A stretch of DNA of 64,000 nt from Sepiola atlantica (lineage: Eukaryota > Mollusca > Cephalopoda > Sepiida > Sepiolidae), in assembly GCA_963556195.1 (NCBI GenBank), contig OY744519.1, positions 31,677,408-31,741,407 on the forward strand, written 5' to 3'. A program made the translations under genes and the position numbers. The notes beneath the pieces were generated by a model. That model made no database searches. It was not told the DNA's origin and saw nothing but the letters and a program-made list of their open reading frames with translations. Every line of letters starts with the position of its first letter. Within the stretch, counting starts at the first letter, position 1. Positions 21,381 through 32,575 of the stretch are shown piece after piece.

Positions 21381-21639
21381 TCATATCGTTTACTTTGCTG
21401 TGTATGTCAAATCTTTAGTTGCACATTCCAACAAAATTAGGATTGTATCATTTGCTTTTCAGAAGGTTTATCTTAATTGAGCCAAATTGCCACACCGTCA
21501 AAAGCCAAACAAAAACGCAACAAATGATGACATAGTCATTTTTCAACACCTACATATTATCTATAATATAAATCTATAATATAAATGTGCGTGTGCATCT
21601 TTATTGTCTGTCTGTCCCTCTATCAATTAAGAACAAAGC

Positions 21640-21965
21640 CGATTAATGTCTCTAGTTTCCTTGACCGGAATCTCAGCTTTAAACTGACCTCGTTTTATTC
21701 GGAATCCAACTCATTCGTGATCAGATAATATTTCAGATTTGCTAAGATCACATACGACTTTTCTCGAGTAAAACTTGAGTTCGAAGTAGCAGCGGCAGTG
21801 AATGTTGTTTTTATGTATCGACTTTCGATTGGATAAAAACTCAAATCGGCAGTTTCAAATACAAGTTTTCTCGAGTAAAAATTTGGTTAGAAGAAGCAGC
21901 GGCAGTGAATGTTGTTTTTCCACATTGACCCTCGATCGAACAAAAGCTCAAATCGCATAAGAGAT
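21640..21965 (+). repeat. Dispersed repeat R2 with a ~107-bp internal duplication
   Basis: The 5' part matches the reverse complement of 13345-13435. TTCTCGAGTAAAA occurs at 21761 and 21868; each copy is followed by an AGCAGCGGCAGTGAATGTTG block and a TCGAT..AACTCAAATCG block, giving two tandem diverged units. Confidence 0.65.
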
Positions 21966-22129
21966 ATTCATTTCCAAATAAAGCCCAAACACAACATTTT
22001 TCTTTCTCTTTCCTCGCAGCGACAACACACATATGAACGCCACAATCCAACGTAGCCCCTTTGGAGCCTAACGGCCCTCGGCAAGTAGCAAAAACATGAT
22101 GTGAGACATCTACTGTACACCCAGCCACA

Positions 22130-22400
22130 GTACATATGCACAACTCATCGAGCACACATGCACACAATTTCCTACACACTCTCTCACTAACAAAACAGGC
22201 ACACAAGTATACACACAAACATCTTCATGCCTATCCTATTTACGCACACACAGACGCACACGGCGCAGCCGAAATGAACACGGCTACTAAATTTCTCCTT
22301 GCAGATAAAACATCTTCTTTCACTCTGAACGTTCTTCTTGACTCTTTGAACTCTCAGTCATTGCTAACACTTCAACAGTTTTATAAGAAATCCAATTATA
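22130..22400 (+). repeat. Dispersed repeat R3 (CA-rich)
   Basis: CTCTCTCACTAACAAAACAG, ATGCCTATCC, CAGCCGAAATGAACAC and CTCTTTGAACTCTCA recur in the same order at 27340-27870. The ORF at 22136-22516 rides on this repeat and shows no conserved domain. Confidence 0.6.
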
Positions 22401-23330
22401 GTATTAATTTTGCATTGGAGTTTTCTACAATAATATTGCAGGGTTTGGGTTTGGGCCAGACAATGTTTTATTTTATTTTAGAAATTAAAAAAGTAAGAGT
22501 AAAAATGGTAAACTGAGATTCAGGATTTGGAGAAGAAGTGTAGTGACATGCAGAGAACCGGATTTTCACTCTGCGACGTCCAAATGAAAAGGTTTTTATG
22601 GTTTGTACGCTGGTAGCTCCACACAGCATTTCCGGTAAAATCAATAAATACAAACACATTTATCTTTTATCCCAATCGAAGGTGTATCCGTTTCAGTATT
22701 CAGAGATTTCACCAAAATTATAAAAAGCAACAAATTCCAGAAATTAATCCAGTAACGTTTAAAGGTCAGATCCTGTTCCCGCATTCACGTTGTCTCGCAT
22801 AAAAAAGACGCTCGATGGACACGATGTACCCACCTTCACCACCAAGTTAAGCGTTGCTTTGCACAGAACACTTTTTACCTTTTTATTCCCACCCACCCAC
22901 TTTTTATCACACCTTATGGTGAACTCTTCACACTACAACTACCATTAAGCTTTTCACACTTACATGCCGTTCTAATGCATACGTCCTAATATAGTCAGGC
23001 ACACTTACGTATTGCTATAGCCAACCGCATCCTCATATCACATTCACCGCACTAGTCAAAATTAAAAGCGAATTTTTATTATTGCAAATATTTCACTGCA
23101 TAATATTTTTCTAATTTCTTCCAAGTTTATATGTGAATTTTGTATATTTGAATTTATATAACACTTTTTATTTGTTTATATCTGATTTTTGTATTCTATT
23201 ATTTCTTCTGTATTTAACTTACATTAAGGATGAGTTATCTACAAGGTTATACACCCAAACGACTACCCTCGGGAGTACACATGTTCCTCATTCAACCCTA
23301 GACAACACCGACCATGTCTTTTTGTTTTTT
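22401..23330. other. No confident feature
   Basis: AT-rich sequence with no recognised gene or repeat copy. Short ORFs at 22468-22659 and 23133-23369 are unremarkable. Confidence 0.35.
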
Positions 23331-23336
23331 TATCAT

Positions 23337-24396
23337 AGTTCACCCCAAACAGGCAAGCCGCCACTGTAGACATAAGGAGCTACTGAAAAATAGGGTGTAG
23401 GTTTTTGGTGGTCATCCTAAATTGTGATCTGTGCAGCGAGATGTCTCTTCACATTAGTGTTAAATTTCTGCATGTAAGTACAGTCGGGGAAACAGGGAGC
23501 AGAGAGGAAGTTCCAGGGGCCGGCAGCACAAGGAAAGAAGCTATTGGAGTAGAGAGCTCTCCGGCATCTGGGGATCTCCACAGTGAATGGATCAGATTTA
23601 GCTGATTGTCGGGTTGGTCGAGTGTATTTACGTTGAGGGAGCACCAGAGCGGCAAGTTCATCGGAGCATATTCCATTGAAGTACTTGTAAAACAGGCACA
23701 AAGATGCAACATTATGTCGATGGGTCAGGGGCTGGAGCTTAGAGGATAGTGAGGGACCTATTAAATTAGCAACTCTTTTTTAACCTTGTCTAAGAGGGAG
23801 AGACTAGTAAATGGTGCACCAGCCCAGATGTGACACCAATACTCCATGCATTGGCTGATGGTAGCTTTGTTGAGATATAGGATACTGTCAGGTGTTGAAG
23901 TTTACTAGCATGGTAGAGGAGGTCAACCTTCTTTGCAGTAGCCTTGGCAATGTCTTCAATGTATTTGTTCCAATTTATGTGACCTGTGAAGTTTAGGGCG
24001 AGGAGTTTGAACGTTGGACTTTCAGGTAGGGTGTTATTTGCCATGGCAATCGGTGGTTGAAGAGATTTCTTGCAGTTGTTGAAGGAAAGGAGCTTTGTCT
24101 TAGCAGCATTAAATTTAACGATCAATTTATGAACCCATTCCACTACAGAACGGAGGTCACTTTCTAAGAATTCACCCATTGCTTTGGATATGATCGCGTC
24201 TGTTTTGCCCACATGACAAGAGTAGAGCGTGGTGTCGTCAGCAAATATACCCATCTCAGACACAATGTCATCAGGGAGGTCGTTTATGAAAATCAGGAAC
24301 AATAAAGGTCCAAGGATCGATCTACGGGGTACACCAGCATTTATGTCATGTTGTTTGGATGAACGGCCATCGAGGACAACCTGGATCTTTCTTGCT
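23337..24396 (-). pseudogene. LINE family A, 5'-truncated copy
   Basis: The minus strand carries family-A sequence from the motif-B region (AGGTTGTCCTCGATGGCCGT) through FADDTTLYSCHVGKTDA and the C-terminus to the 3' UTR at 23337. The frame is interrupted by stops and shifts (clean segments 23790-24302 and 23417-23701). The GVPQGS region is altered to end in a stop. Confidence 0.9.
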
Positions 24397-24399
24397 TTT

Positions 24400-24605
24400 A
24401 AGCCTGTACCTGACAGTATTTTATTTATCTTCTCTCTGGGAGGTCAGACACAAGGCCAGGTGTGGTTTTGGAAAGCCAGCGCACTAGGATTTACACGCTC
24501 TGACCTACAAACAATGCCTGGGAAGCCCCGTCGGCATTACCAATAAACTAACCCCTTTTGAAATAGAAGGTAAAACCTGGGAGGGTGAATCTCCTGAGAC
24601 TGAAC
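24400..24605 (-). mobile_element. U2-SINE body copy
   Basis: On the minus strand CACCCTCCCAGG, GGTAATGCCGACGGGGCTTC, GCGCTGGCTT and CCTTGTGTCTGACC line up with the bodies at 12225 and 30680. The U2 head is not recognisable. It abuts the truncated LINE, so one inserted next to or into the other. Confidence 0.6.
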
Positions 24606-24834
24606 AGAATCATACCTCGGCGTGACAGTAGCAAATGTCAGACTGACTGTAGAGGACGTTTATTCTGTGAAAATCAGAATTTTATAAATGGTTTAAATAG
24701 ATTATATTCTTTCAGTCTCTCCTGAACACTAGAGCAGTCTAATAATACTAAACTAGAAGTGACAATGGGGGTATAGACGTAGAACATATCATATAGATTT
24801 AAATAAGTGAAGCTAGGACAAGCGTCTGAAACTG

Positions 24835-25080
24835 TGTCAGATAGAATAACAGAAGAACAACTAAAAGAAAGTCCAAAGATTGAAGCAGTGCCAAAAGGAA
24901 TAATCACTGCTTATTTTGTATTGTTAGACAGGGCTAGCATTGGGGAGAACTAGAGAAATATAAAAGTCATAATCTTTTAAATTTCTCTAGTTCTCCCAAA
25001 TGCTAGCCCTTTGTAAGTTATTAGGACCTTACATAAAAAAAAACTCTGATTGCCATGAATAAATGTCTATGGAGTACATA
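24835..25080 (+). repeat. Left arm of a 2.2-kb inverted pair, with 30-bp hairpin
   Basis: This arm matches the reverse complement of about 26835-27075. It contains an internal hairpin, 24930-24959 with 24981-25010 (AGGGCTAGCATTGGGGAGAA stem start), carrying two mismatches. A mariner-like insertion follows immediately. Confidence 0.75.
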
Positions 25081-25537
25081 CAAGGTCTGCCATAAGTAAT
25101 TATATATATTCTTTTGTTTGTAACTTTGTTGATACTTCAGCATTTCTTATATTTCATGTGTCATTCGAAAGCGGAAATCTAATATTTTTATAGCATCGTT
25201 GAATTTACGGAATAATTCCGCGCTACCATTGTTCAAGTTCTGTTGGAGCTGTGCGCCAAAATATGCAACTCAGTCCATGAAAGATTAGCAAAGTTCATTG
25301 AGCTTCATGGAGAGCACGCTTACCTCGTTGGGCTGGGTGCACCCGGGTTTCGTCTTGCTGGCTGGTGTATCTTGTGTTCATCGCTGTGGTTAATGCTCGC
25401 AATAAACATCACGTTTTATGTTGTAAAATAAAAACTTAAGTGTCCCCTTTGTTAGTTTCTATATTACAGTTGCCGCTTTCTTACGTGTTGCATTTATTAT
25501 GTTGAAATAAAATTATATAATTATTAATGGCGGACTG
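25081..25537 (+). mobile_element. Mariner/Tc1-like remnant with TIRs and TA target site
   Basis: Ends are CAAGGTCTGCCATAAGTAAT and, on the reverse strand, CAGTCCGCCATTAATAAT; both are flanked by TA (25079-25080 and 25538-25539). It sits on the inner edge of the left hairpin arm. The interior keeps only the C-terminal end of a transposase. The length of 457 bp shows a large internal deletion. Confidence 0.65.
25230..25431 (+). pseudogene. Mariner-family transposase, C-terminal remnant
   Basis: The frame reads LELCAKICNSVHERLAKFIE then LHGEHAY, resembling the final block of mariner/IS630-type transposases in which a CNSVPERL-like helix is followed by a Gly/His-containing end. The DDE/DDD catalytic core is absent. 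Confidence 0.5.
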
Positions 25538-25539
25538 TA

Positions 25540-25995
25540 TATAGGCTTATGAATGTAAAGCTCTCTCTCTCTCTCTCATATATAAATTTCCATACATAGT
25601 AAAAATAAACGTTTTTATATGAAAAGATATTCTTATTTATATAATATGTTCTGCATGACTGCCATTCTGTTGAAAAGAGATTTCAAGGTGTGCCGCCATG
25701 GATGAAGAACCTGTTCAAGCACAGCTGGACTTGTGCTTATAATGAAGTTAGTGATACATTGCTTCAGATTATTCATAATTTATATATTTCACCAATAAAC
25801 TATAGCCTTCAAATGCCCCCAAAGATAAAAAATAAATTTGGGTAACGTCTGAGGATCTAGGAAGCCATATCTCAGCAACTGGAAACAGCTGATCTAACTA
25901 TTGTCATACGTAAATGAGATGGATTTCCATCTTGCTGAAAGGGAACTGGGAAGTTACCATCAAGTTCAGATTGCAAGAATGGACAAATCTCTTTT
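25540..25995. other. No feature seen
   Basis: AT-rich sequence between the mariner remnant and a small MITE; includes a short CT microsatellite near 25561. Confidence 0.4.
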
Positions 25996-26002
25996 TGCAA
26001 CA

Positions 26003-26221
26003 TGTAAGGTAAACTTGATTTTTCTGACCTGAGATGGCTGCAGAATGTGACGTCAATGAGTCGTCTGTAATTTGCCCACGGCGGTAAGAAAAAAAAAGTC
26101 CCCAAGCTTATCTTATGTCTCCTAGTTTTATCGTAACACAACCAGCAAATTGAAGACGACTCATTGATGTCACATTCTACCGCCATCTTAGGTCAGAAAA
26201 TTCAATTTTACTACACATTAC
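26003..26221. mobile_element. Small MITE with ~70-bp inverted repeats
   Basis: About 26008-26073 matches the reverse complement of about 26148-26218: TTTTCTGACCTGAGATGGC, AGAATGTGACGTCAATGAGT and CGTCT.CAATTTG are shared. The unit is about 220 bp with a short non-repetitive centre. Target-site duplication not resolved. Confidence 0.6.
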
Positions 26222-26224
26222 TTT

Positions 26225-26830
26225 TGCATATGCCTTTTCATTCTAATTTGGGTTTTTTTTTTTTTAGTTAATTTAGTTAATAAATGATTAGTTAAGAGGA
26301 AGAGAGAAGTTAAAAAAATTTAAATCGTTCTTTCTACTTAAAAATTGCTTGTTGAATTTTTGAATTTTGGTTTTTGTTTTTAAAAATTAATCTGTGTTAT
26401 TGCTATTTGTGTTTTTGATCTCAATTTTATAAAAATATTTTTTAGCACTTATATCTTTATGTCTGAAATAATTCAACATAGCTATTTGAATATATTACTC
26501 TAGAAAGCTTAGAAAGATTATTTATTTTAATTTATGAAGAAAATTTCAGCATTTTTACATCCTCGTATTTCTATACTTTTTGGATATTGAATCAAAAATA
26601 AGATTTAAAATAAAATTCTATCTATTTTATCAGCGTTAAAATTCCCATCAACAAAAAATAATAATTCTGTCACCCACAATATCACTTTAGCGGCATGTTG
26701 CATCTTGGTCGGACTCATCCAGTGAGAGTTACAGTTATTCAAACACCTATGTTTTGCGAATTAACATCTCCATTGATGTAAAAAAAAAAATTGCTTTGTT
26801 GATAGCAATAGCAGTAATGAATGTAGTTAT
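26225..26830. other. No feature seen
   Basis: AT-rich spacer inside the 2.2-kb inverted pair. Confidence 0.4.
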
Positions 26831-26834
26831 TATG

Positions 26835-27075
26835 ACTTGTATGTACTCCATGGCAATCAGAGTTTATTTTTATGTAAGGTCCTAATAACTTACAAAGGGC
26901 TAGCATTCGGGAGAACTAGAGAAATTTAAAAGATTATGACTTTTATATTTCTCTAGTTCTCCCGAATGCTAGCCCTGTCTAAAAATACAAAATAAGCAGT
27001 GACTATACGCATACTCTCCATATCCTATTCTAGTCATTCCTTTTGGCGCTGCTTCAATCTTTGGACTTTCTTTCA
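26835..27075 (-). repeat. Right arm of the 2.2-kb inverted pair, with perfect 30-bp hairpin
   Basis: Reverse complement of 24835-25080. Its hairpin stem, 26896-26925 with 26947-26976, is perfect over 30 bp around a 21-nt loop. Confidence 0.8.
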
Positions 27076-27289
27076 GCAGTTTCTTTCAATCAATCAGAGA
27101 ATTTTAGCACGTACTATAAAAACACAAACACAACTTTCTTTCTCTTTGTTCCAGTATTTTTATGCCTACCCAATGCATGTGGGTACGTCCTTAAAAACTA
27201 ATCTTGGACCCCGGCTGAAGGGTCTCGACATAAGGACGAGAGACCTTCACAGACTACTAAATGCAGCGCCAACATATATGTATACGCTG

Positions 27290-27880
27290 TTAAACAAAAT
27301 CATGTACACAGTTCATGAACACACGTAGACGCACATGGCACCAGCCGAAATGAACACACATACATTCTCTCACTAAAAAACAGGCACACTAATACACACA
27401 CACACACATGCCTATTCAATTTATACACACGTAAATGCACATGGCGCCAGCCGAAATAAAGATATCTGCTCAATTCCTTCTTAACATACAAGGCGGTAGC
27501 TAAAACAAACATGGTATGGCCTCCGTTCTGTCTTGAGAGACAATGGATATCCCCTGTAAGGGTGGCTGCGCATGTAATTGTGAAGCAAGAGTTGCGCAAT
27601 CCCTAACCACACCTCTCCTGAATCAGCACTGCTTAATTCCAGTGGCAAGGTGACATCCAGGACGACTGGAAGCAATACCGAGATAAGAAAAGAGCACATA
27701 CAGCACCTGCTATTCCCAAATGGTCACCCATTTTAGTACTGATCAGGCTCGACGTTGCTTAACTTCTGTGATCTAACGGGAACCGGTGTGTCAACGTGAG
27801 TATGAACTTTATTTCTCCTTACAAACAAACATCTTTCTTTCACCAGAACGTTCTCGGACTCTTTGAACTCTCAATCTTTA
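27290..27880 (+). repeat. Dispersed repeat R3, split by a 5S SINE
   Basis: The left part (27340-27480) and right part (27805-27870) match consecutive portions of 22160-22370. The SINE between them at about 27490-27803 has no counterpart there, so it inserted into this R3 copy. Confidence 0.6.
27490..27803 (-). mobile_element. 5S-rRNA-derived SINE, body type 2
   Basis: Read from 27803 on the minus strand: CGTTGACACACCGGTTCCCG, TTAGATCACAGAAGTTAAGC, GTCGAGCCTGATCAGTACTA, GGGTGACCATTTGGGAATA and GCAGGTGCTGTATGTGCTC. This is a clear 5S rRNA head with its box A, intermediate element and box C regions. The body (CTTATCTCGG then a CAGTCGTCCTGGATG block) matches the copy at 34.6 kb and differs from body type 1. 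Confidence 0.85.
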
Positions 27881-28124
27881 TCTAACTTTATTATAGTTCT
27901 CTATTAACCAGCTGTCTATACTAAATTAACATATTTTCGTCTATTTCAAATCCGGATCGATAATTTAAGATATTAATATACATCAACAAAACAAAGCCAA
28001 AAACGCTCTTCAACAACTTTATCGGTAAGCAATGTCTTCGTCTAGATGTTTGCATTCTTTCTCAATTTCTATCTTCTCGGGTTTCTGAAATAAATACGAT
28101 GTTAAAAACCATGTAACTAATTGA

Positions 28125-28483
28125 GATGGATGTAGATGACTGGGAAGACCGAACACTATGGAGGAAGCACATCAGGGAAAAATGCAAGGATTTTGAAGAG
28201 CGACGTGTAGATTTTCTTTCTTTCTTTTAAATGCTGTTTTAAAGCGTGTTTTAAGAAAGCAGTATGAAAGTATAGTGCCAGGGGGCATGCAACAGGAACT
28301 GAAGTGCACCGTATGTGACAGGTTTCTTCTGTCAAAAGCTCGACTTGTAAACCATCTTAAATCAACAGGATCAACAGTTTTATGGGTAAGCTATACCAAC
28401 ACGACCTTCAGTGTAAAGTGTTCATATTTATGGTCTGATCTGCAAATCTAAAAGTGGCCTGACAAGACATTTGAACATTCATA
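28125..28483 (+). pseudogene. LINE-derived fragment with C2H2-like fingers
   Basis: Broken frames read DDWEDRTLWRKHIREKCKDF, then CTVCDRFLLSKARLVNHLKS, then LICKSKSGLTRHLNIHNEHR. A DR-x-x-WR block followed by zinc-finger-like Cys/His motifs is a pattern seen at the C-terminal ends of some LINE proteins; a related one is at 35697. It could also be the upstream part of the R2-type element that follows. Confidence 0.45.
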
Positions 28484-29469
28484 ATGAGCACCGGCCAATA
28501 TCTGATGAGCTCCCAGAACCCAAACCTTATGATGGTGTGCCAACATCAAGAAACCAGAACAACCTCTATCACAAAACTGGCCAAACATTTTGGACAGGAC
28601 TGTCTTACAAATGAGGCAGAAACAGACAACAATTCTGCCACAGAAATAGCTTGCAAAAGCCGTCAAAAATACACCAAGACCTTCCATTCCAGAAAACTGG
28701 AAGAATGGGCTAAGTATTTCCTAGGTGAATTATCCCAGGAATATATAGATAAGGAAGGCTCTGCAGACTGGCTGAAAAGAGGATCTCTCCACTATGATCA
28801 GAAGATAATTATAATGGCTGCTCAAGATCAAGGCTTGATGACCAATGCCTTTAAAAAAATGAGTGGTTTCAGCAACAATAACAATGCAGGTTCTGCCACA
28901 CAGAAGTAGAGAGTGTGAGCCACCTGACATCCAGTTGTAAGGTTCTCCTGGGGGATGGCTATTATACGATGCGACACAACGGAGTGTGTAAATATCTTTA
29001 CTGGACTATTTGTAAAAAATTGAATATCCAGTGTAGCAGCAAGTCGTGGGAGAATATACCAGAAAGAACAGTTGGAAATAATTTATACACCATCCACTAT
29101 GACTATGCAATCCCTACAGCTACATATCTACAAAACGGAGCTGTTAAACCTGACATCGTAATATGGGACAAAAGGGAGAATGTAGTAACCCTAGTTCAAG
29201 TCAGTGTCCCTAATGATGCAGGATTGAACAGAGCAGAAAGGGAAAAGATTACGAAATACCAAGGTCTTATGTACGACATGAAAAGAAACTGAAATCTTAG
29301 GAAAATATCCATCATACCAGTAATTATAGGAGCAACAGGACTAATGAAGAAGAATTTCAAGAGCTATCTGGCGAGTATACCCGGTGAACCGAGTGCAAGA
29401 GAAATACAAACAACTGCACTTAAAGGGACGGTTAGAATCTTAAAACGATCTCTAGGCTGGAGTGTCTGA
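28484..29469 (+). pseudogene. R2-superfamily LINE, C-terminal zinc knuckle and restriction-like endonuclease
   Basis: The frame at 28484-28870 has WLKRGSLHYDQKIIIMAAQD and GLMTNAFKKMSG. After a one-base frameshift near 28875 comes CRFCHTEVESVSHLTSSCK (a C-x2-C...H...C knuckle), HNGVCKYLYWTICKKLNI, IPTATYL, KPDIVIWDKRENVVTLVQVS with the PD...(D/E)-x-K-like core, then an in-frame stop at 29290 followed by continued homology (VIIGATGLMKKN, VRILKRSLGW). In R2-type LINEs this region nicks the target. The RT domain is missing and two lesions kill the frame. Confidence 0.75.
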
Positions 29470-29564
29470 AATAGCCGGTAAATGCCTGGCATCCGGTAGG
29501 ATGCCCCATCTCTAGCAAAAACAGAAATAATAAAAGAAAAATAAAAAATAAAAAAATAATAATC

Positions 29565-29815
29565 CTGAATAAAAATATAAAATTACAATTGGATTCTGGT
29601 TCAGACGTGTCGATTATCAACATGCATACATGGAGAAAGTTGGGAAAACCGACCATGCTAAGAACCAAAAAAATAACCAGGTGAAAAAATAAAATTCGAG
29701 GGTGAAATTATTACCGACATGACTTTAAACAGAACTACCAAAAAAGTTAAAATGTTCATATTAAAAAATACCAACAATTTATTTGTCACAGACTTATTGC
29801 AGCTGTTCAACCTAT
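29565..29815 (+). pseudogene. Ty3/Gypsy-type aspartic protease remnant
   Basis: The frame encodes LQLDSGSDVSIINMHTWRKL then GKPTM, a retropepsin active-site block with DSGS. After a stop and shift it continues as MTLNRTTKKVKMFILKNTNN followed by LF. Only the protease is seen; integrase and RT are absent nearby. Confidence 0.6.
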
Positions 29816-29819
29816 GAAG

Positions 29820-30460
29820 GTAACCAACCAACATTTTTGGTCAGAAAATAAAAAATCGGACGACCGAGTCAGAAAAACAAAAGAAGGCATTTGTTTTAAC
29901 TATTAAAAATCGTATGAAATGGACTCAAAATAAATTGTCTGCAGAAATTAAAGCACATAAGGACACAAAATTCATGCTGAAAATAGCTAAGACTAAACTG
30001 AAAGAAATTAAGTCAAATTCTTTGGATAAGTAGTTGAAGGTTAAAGAGAGTGAACTCAAAGTTAAAGAGCTGGAATCGTTAAAGCTGCAGCACAAAGAGG
30101 TTTTAGAAGAACTAAAAACTATGGAAGATAAGATGACTTGTCTGGAAGTTGAATGTTAAAGCAAAGGAGACATTTTTTCAAAGTTTAAAGATGTGCTCCA
30201 AAATCAGAAGTCTAGAATTAAAAAACTGGAGAATATCAAATCTGAATTTGATAGAGGCCCTCAGTTCTCTCATAAGAGACACCTAAATCAAATTAATAAA
30301 CGACTATCGGAAGACACCAACAGCACTCCACAGGAAGAAAGTATGGTTATCAGATACAACACTTTTGACATACCTCAAACAGTCTCAGAACAGTGTCAAG
30401 CTAAATAGGAAATGATACTGTCTCCTGAGGAGGTAAGGCTTGCAAGGGGGTTTATGGTAC
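29820..30460. other. Decayed coding-like sequence, unassigned
   Basis: Lys/Glu-rich frames (about 29990-30240) with stops suggest a former coiled-coil region. It could belong to the same decayed Gypsy element, but I recognise no motif. Confidence 0.3.
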
Positions 30461-30679
30461 CTTACCTATACGTACTATTTGGACTCTCCCACTCACCATA
30501 AATACTGGGAGCGCATGCTTTTCAGTGTTGGAACCACACCAGCCCGTGCGGTCTTTCTGTAATGTCAGTTGCTTTGAAACTTCGGACTGGTCAATACCAG
30601 TCAAAGATTCGTTCTCGACAAACAGTCCGGCAGGAACTGGGCCATTTCGGTTGCCTTTTATCTATTATTCTGAGGTATT

Positions 30680-30955
30680 AACCCTGGGTAGTCCTAGGAG
30701 GTCCACCCTCCCAGGCCTTGTCTCCCTTCTTTGGGGTGGAGTAAGTTTATTGCTTACTGCCTGAGGCGCCATGACCTGGGAATGCCGACGGGCTGTCCAG
30801 GCAATTTTTTATAGACCAGAGTGTTCCTTCTTTAGGGGCGCTGGCTTGACTCCCTCCAACCTTCTGGCCTTGTCTCATATATTCCTGCAGTGGGAATGAA
30901 TTAAATACCTGGAGCCACACCAGTCTAGACTGGCAGTCAAAACTGACGTACAACC
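30680..30955 (+). mobile_element. U2-SINE body copy
   Basis: CACCCTCCCAGGCC, GGGAATGCCGACGGGCTGTC, GGCGCTGGCTTGACT and GGCCTTGTCTC match the bodies at 12225 (minus) and 24400 (minus). The upstream part (30525-30680) is not recognisably U2. Confidence 0.6.
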
Positions 30956-31259
30956 ACTCTTGTTCTCTGTTGTATTATACTTTTTTCAATATATTTTTTT
31001 TTATATATATTTGTTTTTTGGCATTAACTCAATGTTTTCCTTCCGGACCCTTTACAGGGTCACAACAGTTATTTAATGCCGAATAAAGCTGTCAACTATA
31101 ATTCTATAGGTAAGATAATTATTTATATCCCTAGAATACACTGCTTTCAGAATACATTGCTCTTAGAATACAAGAATGGGAGATGGTAAAAAATAGAAGT
31201 AAGGTTTTTGATTTTTAGAAGAATCAGATTGAATAATACAGTTAGGGATGAACATATAG

Positions 31260-31790
31260 ATACTAGGGCATGACGTGACTAGCCGAATTAAGGGCTGAAG
31301 TAGAGTGCTGCAAGTCACGTGACCATTTATGCAACCAGGCCCCGGACTGCTCAGCCACCTGAACCTTGTCCTAAGGCATCACGGGTCGCCACCCATGACC
31401 TACTGGTGGGAGGGGGGGAGTACCCCTCTGCATGGGGTTGCAGTCAGCAAATTCATGACCCCGCCAACAGGGCGAGATTAAGAAGGTAATGTGACAAGAT
31501 AGTGACAAGGAGCGTTTCTCAACATTGGGTTGTTCCAGGGAATTAATATTGGAATTTATACCACACTCATTGATTTAGGGTCCTGTGGCTTGGCAAACAG
31601 GTAACCCAATCTCTGCTCTCTTAGGTGTCACGTGAGTCAGTCTATATAAACCCAAACACACTGGGCTACGTCCTCTTTTCAACTCCACCGAGGACATAGG
31701 TTGACTGCCTAGTAACAGACGCTCTCGAAGGTAGTCACTGGTAACCAACCCACTCCTCTTCCTTTCCAGTTATCCACCATTTTAGATAAG
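31260..31790 (+). other. LTR-like segment with TATA motif, uncertain
   Basis: A GC-richer block than its surroundings with TATATAAA at 31643-31650 and pyrimidine-rich sequence after it. It might be a promoter-bearing LTR of the decayed Gypsy element upstream. I found no paired second LTR, so this remains a guess. Confidence 0.25.
31643..31650 (+). promoter_or_regulatory. TATA-box-like motif
   Basis: TATATAAA within a CACGTGAG..TATATAAA context, 5' to no recognisable ORF. Confidence 0.25.
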
Positions 31791-31799
31791 GATTGACCC

Positions 31800-32575
31800 A
31801 CAAGCCTTAATCAGCCAGAGGCCATTCACAGAAAAGCCTGTCAAAAGACAGGACACAACACCTTTCACCGAGGGAAGGAATGAACCTACTATGAATTTAA
31901 TTGCAGACAATATCTCGCACATACCAACACAATGATAAAATAAGGCAAACACATACATAACTTCTTGCATTGACTCATTCCTCATCTCAAACTTACAAAA
32001 ATAAATATATCTTGTAATTTTGTAAATATATTTTCATATATGAGTTTCATTAGCTCTGTTTTTACCTTCTTTTCACATACTACCTTTTTTTTATTTTTAC
32101 GTGTTGGCATAAGTCGTTGTACTAAAGAAAATAGACCCTCGTATATGCCAGAATTTAAATCTAATTGAAAAGTTGGAGCGATAATTGCAAATTCGAATTC
32201 ATTTGAACAGCCCGAGAAACATCGACTCGTAGTTGAAAACTACAAATATGCTATAAATGAGTGTACATCCTCCAACAAAAAAATTATTCTTCATCAGTAT
32301 TTGCACTAATATTCATATAAAATAACGTCTCTATCGGTGAAGTTAAAAAAAAGAAAAAGAAAAAGAAAAAAAAAACGTCTCAAATGGGAAAAGTTTCAAA
32401 AATAAAGAAAGAAAGAAAAAATGTATCAACCAATATAGAAAGAAGAAAGAAAAAAGAAAGAAAACGTCTAATTATTGAAATAGAGTGAAGGCGGGGATGT
32501 CTGACTTGCTTATTTGCTTTCTCAAACTTGCCAATAATATACAAGTAAACATGACTTACTTTATTGTTGATGTTC
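31800..32575. other. No gene seen; A-rich tracts
   Basis: Contains AAAGA/GAAAA-rich simple sequence at 32345-32465. No coding. Confidence 0.4.

Noticed and set aside
23133..23369. ORF ending in STLDNTDHVFLFF, resembling a LINE endonuclease DH motif
   Set aside because: Too short and without the other endonuclease motifs; chance resemblance cannot be excluded.
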